This document shows, piece after piece, positions 35,603 to 46,951 of a stretch of DNA of 64,000 nt (position 1 is the first letter of the stretch; every line of letters begins with the position of its first letter). The translations under genes were made by a program, and so were the position numbers. Origin of the DNA: Taxillus chinensis (lineage: Eukaryota > Streptophyta > Magnoliopsida > Santalales > Loranthaceae); NCBI GenBank assembly GCA_023512835.1, contig CM042090.1, positions 9,097,343 to 9,161,342 on the forward strand, read 5' to 3'. The notes beneath the pieces were generated by a model. That model did not search any database. It was not told the origin of the DNA and saw only the letters and a list, made by a program, of their open reading frames with translations.

Positions 35603-38600
35603 ATGGCAATTTTAAGATCTCGAAAGTCAGTCCCAAGCACGCCCTCTCCTGTTCCTCCTCCTCCTCCTCCTCCCCCCGAGACTCAAACCCACTTTCAAAA
35701 CTCGGCACCGGCGGCGGCGCTTGTCCCGCAACCACCGTCTCCTCGCCCCCCTTTTTCAACCGCCGATTCGATCACTGCTTCCGGTGCGCCTCGGAGGCGG
35801 AGCGCCCGGCTCTCTTCCAAGTCCACTCCCAGTCCCGTCGGCACTGCCGCGGGTGGCGGCCGCAAGAGGGAGTGGATTTTGTTGGCCGAAGATGATTCGA
35901 AAACAAGTGTTATGGTCGTGGGGGACTGCGACGAGAAGAAGGCCAGGGTTAGGGTTTCCGAACCGGAAGCGAGTCGAGTAACAAATACGGAGGAGGTGGA
36001 ACAGGATGGTTTTGGGGTGGTTCAAGTGGCAGAGTTGGGTCGCGGAAGTGGAAGTAGTAGGATTGATACTCCGACTCCTACCACCCAGTCTCCCACCATT
36101 GCCATTTCTTCTGGGAATGGGAATGGGAATGGGAATGCTACTAGTGATGATGTTAAGGGGACAAATAGTAGTAGGTTCACCAAGCAAGAAAAAGGAAAGG
36201 CAATACTACTACCCACAATTACAAATGACGCCCATAACCTAGATCAATCCATGCAACCCATCCACCAACTTATCTACCTTGGACCACATCCTCACAATGA
36301 ATATGTACCCTCACTAGCAGCACAATCACAACAACAGAAGCAGCAGCAGCAGGAGGAAATTGATTCCAGGATAAAGCTGCACCAGGAACGATTCCCACCG
36401 ACAAAAAAAGAACGATTCCGACAGATAGCTCGAGAAAACGCTTCTCGATTTGCTCAGTTTGTAGTTGAACCTGAGGGAGATGATGGGGATGATCTATCCT
36501 CTGAGGACAACAACGTGGACGCACCATCTTCCCAAGCCCACCAGGACGTTGAAGATTGGCCTGGACCCTTCTCTACTGCTCTCAAAATTATTGAGGACAG
36601 AGCAATGAATCCGGATGTGCACCATCAGTGTCCCTCTGATAAACCCAATTCTGTTCCCATTATATGGCATCCTAGAAAAAAGCCTGTCCATCAACACTGT
36701 GAGGCATTGGTGCCCTCTCTGCGAGAGTTGTGCATTAAGCTTCTTTCTGAGAATGCTGAAGCCATCGTTTCGCTCGAAAATATCCCAGATGATCTGAAGA
36801 ACAAGCTTAGCCGACTGCTTTGTGATTCTCGGAGAATGTGCAGTCATTTCTTAGGTCTTCTTTTCCACGGCTCTCCCACCGAAGTATGTGTAAGGGACTG
36901 CTCCTCCATAACGGAGGAACAATTCACAGCTTCTTTTGAGGGCTGTGACACAAAGTACTTGAGGGTATGCTTTATTGATTTGTTTATATTTATATTTTTT
37001 ATTGAGTTACACCTGTCGATTATAATTAGTTTTTGAACATAGGATGTTCAGAGGCTTTAAAATATTGCAATCTTCAATTTTCAAATTGTGAATGAAATTC
37101 AATGAAATTCAAATTGAAATCTTTATAACAATGAAATTCAAATTGAGCTTTAAATGAAGCAAATGTGAATGACCAATTTTCAATTTTGACGGTTGATGAA
37201 GAAGGCTTCGAGTACTTATGCTAGGGAGATGTTAGTAGTGGTTCTTGGGCAAGAAATTCACCATTATTATCGATTAACGCGGCACTTGTTAGAGTAGAAA
37301 ATTGTGACCCTGAAACAACAAAAGTTTTTAGTTAAGTTTTTTGAATTTGAGTATAACATGGTCTACCAACTTGGTAGGAAAAACAAAGTAGTTGATGCCT
37401 TATCCAGAAAGGGGGTATTTCAATGTTATAGTTTGTGTATGTTGAACCGTGAGGTGGGATTATTGGCACTTAGTGGGGTTGAATAGTGTGATTGGGATTG
37501 AATTAAGGAGGTCATGCAAATTGATTCTCAAATAGTAGAGATTCTTATGGAGTTAGAGGACCATAAGGGTGATGTAGAGAGATTTCGTCATAAAAATGGG
37601 CTATTTACTACAAAAACTATGTATATGTACTAGGGGTACCATGGTTGAGAGATGAGATTCTAACTCATTTCAATAATAGCAAAGGAGGTTATTCAGGATG
37701 CTTGCATCCTTTATGTAAGCATCAAACACTTTTTTATTAGAGAGTCTAAAAAATGAAGTAAAGAATCAATGACCAAGATATTTGTTAGAAGGTGAAGTAT
37801 GGCCAAAGGTGTCCTATGGAGATTGTTACATATAGATACCATCAAAATTTTTGGAGGACTTGACCGTGGTCTTTGTAAAGGGGCTGTTTAGTAGTGGAGG
37901 TATTAAAACACTTCTTGTCATGGTGGATAGGTTAAGCAGTGGTGCGCATTTTATTATGCTCAAATGTCCTTTCACCTCTAGTAGTGTGGCTAAGGCGTTT
38001 GTGGATAATGTAGTGAAATTGCATTAGATTCCATGATTCCATGGAGTATTATCCGTGATTGAGGGAAATTATTTATGAATTCTTATTGGCAGGAATTATT
38101 TACTTTGTAAGACAAGTTGAAAGCAATTTCTTCTTATCATCCGTAGATTGACAAACAGATAGGTAATGAATCAGATCCTTTAGCAATACCTTAGGTGCTA
38201 TTATTATAAGAAACAAAAGAAATGAAAAAGGTATATTTCATGGGTGGAGTATTGGTACAACATATCACATCATGTTTTTATTAACATGAATTTGTTCGAA
38301 GTAATGCATGAGTGACTACCACTGATGTTAAACACTTATGTGAAAGGGACATCTCGAAATGAAGAAATCAAGGAGTTGGTGGTTGGGATGAGATTGTAAC
38401 TAAGGTGAAGGAAGAGCTTGTGATGGCTCAAGGGAGAATGAAGAAGTACTATGACCAAGGCAGACGAGATGTATCTTTTGAGTTAGGAGATTTCATGTAT
38501 ATCAAATTTCAATCATACCAATAGAAATCTTTAAAGAAAAAGTTCAATGTGAAATTGTTACAGCAGTATTATGGACCTTTTAAGGTGTCTAGAGTGGATA

Positions 38601-41600
38601 GGTGAGGTGGTTTATAAGTTAAACTTATTGTCTACTTCTAGATTGCATCTAGTGGCTTAAAGACGAGAGTGGGAAGCTCATTTGTTTACTTCTAGATTGC
38701 TCTAACTGATGTTGGTACTTTTGTGTTTTCCTTGCAAAGTGTGTGGAAGGCGCGAGTGCCTTCTAGAGTTGCATTCTTTGCTTGGATTGCAGTTTTGGGC
38801 AAGATTTTTACTATTGATCATTTGTGGGGCTGGGGTTTCACTCTTGTTAGCTGGTTCTATATGTGAAAGGTTTCGGCGGAGTTCGTGGATCATCTTTTCA
38901 TTCATTGTCCCTATACTAGGGGGCTTTGGGATATAATCATGGGCTTGTTTGGCCTTCATTGGGTGATATTATCATCACTTGGTGCATTACTTGCATGTTA
39001 ATTTGGGGGTGTGGAGCGGCATTCAGTAGTCTGGCGTGCTATCACTCATTGTCTTCTTTGGAGCTCTTGGCAAGAGCGGAATGCGCATATGTTTGATAAT
39101 TAAGAGCGGTCGGCTACCAAGATTTCTCTTATTTTTTTTGGAGTGGATGTTTACTTCGGGCATGTATTGTTTTTTTTTTTCATTTGTGATGTTAATGATT
39201 GTTCATTTTGAATTTCTTGTTGTATTTCTGTTTTTCACACACTTCTTGTGTGTGATTTTTTTCTAATAAAATTGTTTTATAAAAAAAAGGCGAGCAGGAA
39301 GCTCGAGTCTCATTTTGAGTGTTTTACCACTATAGCCTACAACTCTCTGGTATTGTATTTGGAAAAGGGAATATGATATGACAGATGCGTGACAGGTTTT
39401 AGTTCAATGGCGAAGGTCACTAGGAAGGAGCCTATATGACCAGATGGTAGAACATTTTTCAAAATTTTCCCTTAGGGCAAGGATAGTTTTGAAGAGTAGA
39501 AAAATGTTGAGATCATTAGAAAATCTAAAAGAATTGTGGAAGGTTGCATATGGATGTAGCAGTTTGAATGATGAGTGGCACAAAATGGTTTCCTGAAATA
39601 TAAGGAAACTGATACTATTTTGGAAAAAGACTGTAGACTATTTCTTTAATTTTATGTTTGTTATATTGTTTTATTTATATTTTAGACTGTTTTCTTTTTT
39701 AGGCTAATCCCTGTCATAGTCAAGATAGAAGATTAGTTTTAGTATGAATAGAACTATATTGTTTAGGGTTGGCATATTTTGGCTGGGAGAAATAAAATTT
39801 TACCCAATTAGGGTTCTTGTTTTTATGAAATTCAGCTTTTCTCGATTAATTACTTAGAATAAGTTGGGTTAGGGTAGGTCCATTTCATTAACCGACTCTA
39901 AAGAATCAATCGCACAATTTTGAGTGGTTTGATTCAAATCTAACTTAGGTACAAGCTTGGACTTGTTGAATCTTATTCAAGGTCTTCAACACAGATGACC
40001 TTGCTTGGGCCTGTAATTTTATTTTTATGCATGGGCCATCCATCAATTTGCAAGGCTGAGACATTTGGGCCCCGATTGCTGCTTGGCTCATTTTAAGTGA
40101 TGCATATGTTTGACCTTACTATCTTTTTCTTAGCATATTTAGAATTTGAACTCGATTGTGAATTATTTAAGTAGCACCTTACTTTCTGCAAATCTCTATT
40201 CAGTTTGCGTTTTTTATTTAACAAACTCTGTTATGATAACATGAAGTTAATCTAATCTTCAACTGGATTCAGGTTCTACAACTTGACCAATGTGGACGCT
40301 GTATGCCGGATTACATATTAAAGTCAACCCTTGCTGTCTCATTTAATAATTTGCCCGCATTAACCACCATATCCTTGACAGGGGCATGCAGGCTTTCTGA
40401 TATTGGGTTGTCTGCACTTGTCCGAGCTGCCCCTATGCTACATTCTATTAATCTCTCCCAGTGTTCCCTTCTCACTTCTGCTTCCTTTTACACATTAACA
40501 GAAACGCTTGGATCTGTTTTGAGAGAATTATATATTGATGATTGCCAAAACATAGATGCTATGCATATTCTGCCTGCGTTGGAAAAACTGGAACATTTGG
40601 AGGTGTTGTCGATAGCAGGAAGTCAAACTGTTTGTGATCGGTTTATCAGGAAATTAGTTGCTGCATGCGGTCGAAATTTAAAGGCACTTACTTTGTCTGA
40701 TTGTGTGTATGTAATTCAACACATTCTATCCACTTTTATTTTTGATAATTTAGGTTTATTAACTTCTTTTGTGCCTTTTTGATGGGTTATATTAGGTGTC
40801 CTAGAGAGCGTGGTTTATGTTGAATTTCTTCTGTAGTTACGTCTATTTTGTTTTATGCTATTTTGATTGTTTCTCCATTACTGCAGGAAACTGACTGATG
40901 CTTCCTTAAAGTCAATTTCTAATTCCTGTTCTGGATTGTTTGCTCTTGATCTGGTCAACTTGAGCAAATTGACGGATGCTTCATTAGCACATCTTGCTAA
41001 TGGTTGTCCAGCTATGCACACGTTAAAACTCCGCCACAATGCATTCAGGTCTTTACCATAATCTTTTTTTTTTTCAAAAACTTTCCTAAAGCATCACATC
41101 AATTTGCTAGAAACTAACCAATCTGTGTCAGGAAATGTATGTTTTGGACTCAATTAATAGTGCTCCCTCATTTTTCTTGGAGGTGTTTATATTTTTTATT
41201 TGATTTCTTCGTTTTATTGAGATCGAGCGTACCATTTTGAGGTTGAGAGAAGCTTGTATCCATAAATATCGAAATTTAGAAATGCTGGGACATTGTACTT
41301 TGGCGGTGTTAAATTTCAATGCTGTGAATGTATACACCTTTCATTTCCATATATCCTTCTGGCTGGGATAAAAAGCATGCAGAACTTTATTAATTATTTT
41401 TACTTGATGCAAGTCTCAGTACAATGCTTAGTATCCTCAATGGCTCAACTTGTATTTCCTATTCCATCAGAATCTCTATGCTCCGGTCATTGTAGTGGTC
41501 TAGTAATGAGTAATGGGAGACTGGCCGGGTGTTCGCCTTATGATTATCTGACATTAGATGTTGTCGCAGATTGCAATTGCTGCAATATATTTTCGCATAT

Positions 41601-42389
41601 TTTTTCTGGCAAATGAACAGAAAGTTTTTTCTGTGTTGCAGTGATGAAGCTATTGCCGCTTTCATTGAGACCTGTGGAGACACGTTTATTGAGCTGTCAC
41701 TCAATAGTCTTAGAAAGGTACAAGAAAATGTTCTCTTGCTCTATTATTTTGATACATTATGCAGTTTTACACTTTTTAATCGGGAAAAAAGAGTTTAAAA
41801 CTATTAATAGGCCTGCTTTTTTGTTTATTGTCTTATTGTGTGCAATGGGCAACCTTTTGTCCGTCCTAAATCCAGTTGCTTCCCAATTGCCGGCTAAAGT
41901 TCACAATCTCTCAATATGTTAAACTAACAAGAGATTCATTGGACTCAGTCCTAAATACTCTTTGAAATCATGTTTGTGATTTCTTTTGATGGCTTTTTAC
42001 AGGTTGGCTTCAACACAGCCATATCCCTCTCCAAACATTCACAAAATTTGCAGACACTGGATCTGTCTTGGTGCCGCAACTTGACAGATGAAGCAATGGG
42101 GTTGATTGTGGATAGCTGCTCATCACTGAGGGTACTTAAACTGTTTGGATGCACTCAGGTATTCATATCGTACCACACATTACTTCCTATGCATACAAAT
42201 GATTTGGGGTAATTTCAGTATGTTTGTTGTGTCTGGATCACAGTTAAGCATAGATGAATTAATTTCTTGTATGATGGATGCTGTTAAAGGATAAAATCTC
42301 ATGGTGCTTTGCAGATTACAGATGTTTTCTTGGATGGTCACTCAAATAGACAGGTAAAAATCATTGGAACGAAGATGTCTCCGATTTAA
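35603..42389 (+). CDS. RAD7-like leucine-rich-repeat protein
   Basis: Six exons: 35603-36964, 40273-40706, 40887-41048, 41642-41717, 42003-42158, 42315-42389; 754 aa with consistent phases. I start at the ATG 35603. The N-terminal 300 residues are low-complexity: a proline run, a basic RRRSARLSSK patch, a GNGNGNG repeat and a glutamine stretch. A conserved WPGPFSTALKIIEDRA motif lies near residue 317. From about residue 435 to the end are LRRs of the cysteine-containing (AMN1/F-box-like) type, with repeated LTDASL and LDLSWCRNLTDEAM units. The closest group is the plant relatives of yeast RAD7/Rhp7, a nucleotide-excision-repair factor that works in an E3 ligase; no F-box is seen. The C-terminus ends ..KMSPI, perhaps about 20 residues shorter than relatives I recall. 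Confidence 0.85.
37190..38683 (+). mobile_element. Ty3/gypsy relic (RNase H and integrase) in intron 1
   Basis: Intron 1 of the RAD7-like gene (36965-40272) carries this relic in the same orientation. At 37300-37415 a frame reads KQQKFLVKFFEF and then GRKNKVVDALSRK, the end of gypsy RNase H. Further on, broken frames show AKAFVDNVVKLH and SSYHP-like integrase traces (about 37985-38150), then QGRMKKYYDQGRRD and YGPFKVSRV (about 38430-38600), typical of the integrase C-terminal region. Many stops and frameshifts are present. Protease and reverse transcriptase are absent, so it is 5'-truncated and old. Confidence 0.85.
38700..39290 (+). mobile_element. LINE 3' end nested in the gypsy relic
   Basis: A broken frame reads WKARVPSRVAFFAWIAVLGK followed by a C..C..HLF.HC.Y-type zinc-binding pattern, the zf-RVT region at the C-terminus of plant L1 reverse transcriptase. 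Then comes WRAITHCLLWSSWQERNAHMF, and the piece ends in AATAAAATTG and a short A tract at 39281-39288. Gypsy-like sequence resumes after it (WRRSLGRSL-type codons near 39405), so the LINE inserted into the gypsy element. A GGAAGCTC word occurs on both sides (about 38673 and 39299), a possible target duplication. Confidence 0.8.
39300..39620 (+). mobile_element. Continuation of the gypsy relic after the LINE
   Basis: Broken frames near 39400-39490 read QWRRSLGRSLYDQMVEHFSK-like residues, matching the C-terminal chromo/CR region of gypsy polyproteins that often begins VQW. It is collinear with the fragment ending at 38683. Downstream to the acceptor at 40272 the intron is AT-rich without recognisable features. 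Confidence 0.6.
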
Positions 42390-42908
42390 AACTTCACACG
42401 GGAACCTCAAATTGTACTAATTTGTCAGAAAAAAGTGTCATATATATCGTCTGAGCTCGGCTGCCTTAGTAAAATCAGTTAGCCCCTGTAAATTATGTTT
42501 CCTGTTCTTTTCCTGCTGCGCAATTTTGTGATTAGCAGCGCGTTCTCCCCCGCCTTTTGTATTCAAGTTTTAGATGTTTAGATCCTAATATTAGTTGGGA
42601 TCAGATGGTTATCTATTGCATAAAAAAAAAATTGTTGTCCTTGCACGTCTTTGGAAATGGCTTCTTCAACTGCGCATAGTGCTGCAAATTAAAGCTCCGT
42701 TGCGTGCCTAGGCGCTGAGCGTTATTTACCCTTGGGAATGAGTTTCATTTAGCTCCAACCCCCATCAAATGGGTACGCTATCCCGTGGAGCCGAGTCCAA
42801 CAACCCGTACGCCATGCATGTGATCTTGCACGCGTGACGCTCAGAATCGGAAACCAACTTGGAAACACGCTTGCCTGCGCTTGGGATTCAAAATGGTCTG
42901 TATCGTTT

Positions 42909-42987
<79 letters not shown>

Positions 42988-43550
42988 CCCAATATTTGGA
43001 CAGTAGAAAAGGGACACGTTTCAGTGGTTTGGTTTTGTATGAGACAGCCTACCGTTGGGGTGTGGCGGGTTCCCTTTATTAGTTTTAAAGATTAAGATGC
43101 AGCTGTAACAAACAAACAAAAAAACCAATTGGAAACCCAAACCAAAAATAAAAGATAAAAAAATACAGCAAGCAAAAACCGACTCAGCAATGAAGCCAAC
43201 AAAGAAAAAACAGAAAACGATTTAAAACTAAAGAGCCCTAAATAAGGGGTGGGGAGAGAAATGTGATGGCAGATTGCCTGGGGATGGTGTGAAAGAACAA
43301 ATAAATAAATAAAGAACATGCACGAAGCCTGAGGGCGTCTCTCAGCAACACAACCATCCTCATCATAATCTTGATCCTTGAAAGGTGCCAGTTTGCAACA
43401 GAAGAGGAAGTTCCACGGATTGATTCAATATATGCCTACTGCTCATCAGCCTATGATCCTGGATTGAATACTGGGTTTAGGTTGTCTGTTGTGCGTTCAA
43501 TTTTCAAGTTAATCATCAGATTTGTGGAGAGAAATTATAAGAGATCTGTT

Positions 43551-43590
<40 letters not shown>
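42390..43590. other. Intergenic region between RAD7-like and kinase genes
   Basis: Contains a compound microsatellite (GT at about 42908-42932, then GA to about 42985) and a second GA array at about 43557-43590 that ends directly at the ATG of the kinase gene. The second array would be 5' UTR; GA/CT tracts near plant start sites are common and may bind GAGA-type factors. No gene is supported. Confidence 0.7.
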
Positions 43591-43593
<3 letters not shown>

Positions 43594-44642
43594 CGGAATC
43601 ATACAACTCCTCTAAAAGGTGGTGGTGGTGAGGCAAAGGTTGTAGAGAAAAAGGGTGGGGGCCTGATGGGAGTGGCAATAGACAAGGACAAGGGCAGCCG
43701 GCAGGCTCTTAAATGGGCCACCGAAAATTTGCTGGGCAAAGGCCAGACTGCTCTTCTCATCCATGTTAAGCTCATACCTGCCCCCCACGTTTCTTCCACG
43801 CCACTATCCTGCTCTCTTTCTCCCCCATGTAAGCAATCATTTCATATTTCTCTATCCCCCTCTCCCCCCACATTTAATTTACAACTTGCTTAATTAATTA
43901 GCTAATTAACATTGCAAATCATTCATTATTTTGAAGTACTTGTCTCTGTACGCAGGTACACGCCCCAGTTCCAATTTTGCCTACGACTCTGATACCGACC
44001 CACAACTTAAAGAACTTATCCTCCCCTTCCGTTGCTTCTGTACTCGAAAAAATGTACGACCCTTCAACTTTCAAATCATTTTGTTCTCTAATTATGCCCC
44101 CCGCGTCAGTCAGTTTTGTGATTGCGGAAAAGTAATTGAAAAGCATGCAGGTAGAATTCAAGGTTGTAATCCTCGAGGGTACAGACGTGGCGAAGGCGAT
44201 CCTGGACTACATTGATCAAGCAAATGTTGAGACTCTGGTTGTTGGAGCCCCCTCCAAAAGTGGCTTTCTCAGGTATACTTGGTATCCCGAAATCATCTTT
44301 CTGCGGCTCTTTAAATCACCCATCCCAAACCACGTACTACTATATCACAACATCACATCACATCACAGCCATAACTGATATGAAATTAATGGCACTGGAG
44401 TTCAAGGCTTACTGTCCTAGACAAACTGCACTGTGTTGGGTTCCAATCTCACTTCTTATCAAACTGATGATGAGCTGAATCCAAAAATTGACCCTCTCCA
44501 TTAATTAATGAACTCGGCAGACAACGTACCTGGAATAGGATAAATGCATGCATCGTATGCATAATATCTTCAAGAAATCTGCTTGGTACCTAATTAAATG
44601 CAGGCAACTTATGTCTAGCTATATATGCAACACACACACACA

Positions 44643-44729
<87 letters not shown>

Positions 44730-46951
44730 AATCTCAACTTCATAGACTTGAAATTTTCTTTTGCAGAAGATTCAAGGCATCTGATATTCCCGGCAGTCTT
44801 GCCAAGGGCGCACCTGAATTCTGCAATGTCTACGTTGTTTCCAAAGGGAAGGGTTCTATTGTGCACACCGCCTCTCGTCCCGCCCCATTGCCTTCGCACG
44901 ACCAACAGTCTCCCAATTCTCCCGCCAACCCAGATCCACTCCACAACAATGTCCCCAGAGGACCGTCTACTGCAGCAACATTGCATCATGTCGACACGGA
45001 CACCATCAAGTAAGTAAAGTAGTATGTCATAATAATCATGGGTAATTAAAAAATAAAAACGTCGTAATAATTAACGAAGACCTGTAATTCCAACACGCGA
45101 CTGCAGGTCACCGCTCACGAGAAGGGACATGAATGCCAAACCATACAGTGAAATGCTACAGGCGAACCTATCCTTTGTCAGCTGCTGTGGCAGGACTGGC
45201 GAAAACCGCATGTTCCCTTCGTTCTACAGCACAGACCCTAGCGACGTCATGGCCCGCACCCCTCAACGGCTATCCAACTGCTCCGACATAGACAACCGCA
45301 ATTTCGATTTATTTTGCCGCAAGTCTTTGGACTGCAATTCTCCACACGAATTCTTACCGGGAGTGTCGGAGGAGGAGAGCCATCAGCTTTCTTGGGCACA
45401 ACAACCTTACGTAAGCCAGTGTGATTTAATGTCTGTGTGGGCGTGTTTTCCGGTTAAACATCATTGTATATGTGTGTGTGTGTCGTATGTATAAATTTGT
45501 GTGATTGCATTGCAGGGTGATGTGGAGGCTGAAATGCATAGGCTAAAGCTGGAGCTGAAGCAAACTATGGACATGTACAGCACGGCGTGCAAAGAAGCAC
45601 TCACGGCAAAACAAAAGGTACATACACATACATAGAAGGAAAATCCTTCAATTATGTATGATAAGAAACTTGCATCTATCTATATATCCGACCATCCTCC
45701 CCCATTAATACCCAATTTCCCCCATACACATACAAATTGCAATACAGGCGATGGAACTTCAGCAATGGAAGATGGAAGAACAGCAGAGGTTGGAGGAAGC
45801 ACGGGTGGCGGAGGGAGCTGCTGTGGCTATAGCGGAGAGAGAGAAAGCGAGGTCGAGGGCGGCGATGGAGCAAGCGGAAGTCGCAAACAAGATGGCAGAG
45901 ATGGAAGCCCAGAGGAGAATGAAGGCAGAGATGTTGATGGCAAAGGAGGTGAAGGAGAGTACGATGTCCCGTGTCCGGTACCGAAGGTACGCGATCGAGG
46001 AGATCGAGGAGGCCACGGAGATGTTCGCGGAGAGTCGGAAAGTGGGAGAAGGAGGTTATGGGCCTGTGTATAAATGCAACCTGGACCACACCCCAGGTGG
46101 CCGTTAAGGTTCTCAGGCCAGATGCGGCGGCGCAGGGGGGTAGATCTCAGTTCAACCAGGAGGTTGAAGTCCTGAGTTGCACCCGACACCCCAACATGGT
46201 TCTCCTCCTGGGAGCATGCCCGGAGTACGGGTGCCTGGTGTACGAGTACATGGCCAATGGAAGCTTAGAGGACTGTCTGTTTCCCGTAAGGAAAAGCGAT
46301 AACGCTCCTCCCCTTCCCTGGCAACTTCGGTTTAGAATAGCCGCGGAGATCGGCACTGGTCTCCTATTCCTCCACCAGACCAAACCGGAGCCGCTGGTAC
46401 ACCGCGACCTCAAGCCGGGCAACATCCTGTTGGACCGCAACTTCGTGAGCAAGATCAGCGACGTGGGGTTGTCCCGGCTGGTGCCGCCGTCGGTGGCCAA
46501 CAAAGTGACGGAGTACCGGATAACGTCCACCGCCGGGACATTCTGCTACATAGACCCAGAGTATCAGCAGACGGGCATGCTGGGCATCAAGTCAGATGTG
46601 TACTCCCTGGGGATCATGCTGCTTCAGATCCTAACCGCCAAGCCCCCCATGGGGTTGACGCACCACGTGGAGAGGGCCATCGAGAGCGGGACATTCGCCA
46701 ACGTTCTCGACCCGTCAGTGCCCGACTGGCCCGTCGCCGAGGCCCTCCGTTTTGCTAATGTTGCCCTCCAGTGCGCGGAGTTGAGGCGGAGGGACCGCCC
46801 AGATCTCGCCGAGGTGGTGCTGCCGGAGCTCAACCGATTGAGGGCGTTCGCTGAGGACAACATGCATCAACCCCTGTTCTATAATACCAATATGGCACTC
46901 CGCCATGCTGCTCATGATCATGTAACTCGCCAAAAAAACGTGCAACATTAA
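43591..46951 (+). pseudogene. USP + coiled-coil + protein kinase (RLCK class IX type), frameshifted
   Basis: Seven exons: 43591-43828, 43956-44053, 44151-44272, 44767-45009, 45107-45410, 45516-45617, 45748-46951. Residues about 25-155 form a universal stress protein domain (MGVAIDKDKGSRQALKWA start, LVVGAPSKSGFLRRF end). A disordered linker follows, then a glutamate/arginine-rich coiled coil (about 337-460). The kinase domain starts at VGEGGYGPVY and has [20 protein letters not shown] and IDPEYQQTG. There is no C-terminal U-box, unlike the related PUB35/PUB52 group. All other phases agree, but at about 46096 one extra base shifts the frame between LDHTP and VAVKVL, giving a stop at 46105-46107. 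With the remaining frame the protein would have been about 769 aa. It is either a real loss of kinase function or a sequencing error. The DVG in place of DFG is a family trait. Confidence 0.85.
44631..44730. repeat. Compound AC/CT/AT microsatellite in kinase intron 3
   Basis: An AC repeat (about 44631-44645) is followed by about 33 CT units (to 44712) and about 8 AT units (to 44728), ending some 38 bases before the exon at 44767. Its length makes it likely to vary between individuals. Confidence 0.95.

Noticed and set aside
45676..46530. Several long minus-strand frames (up to 137 aa)
   Set aside because: Antisense shadows of the GC-rich last exon of the kinase gene.
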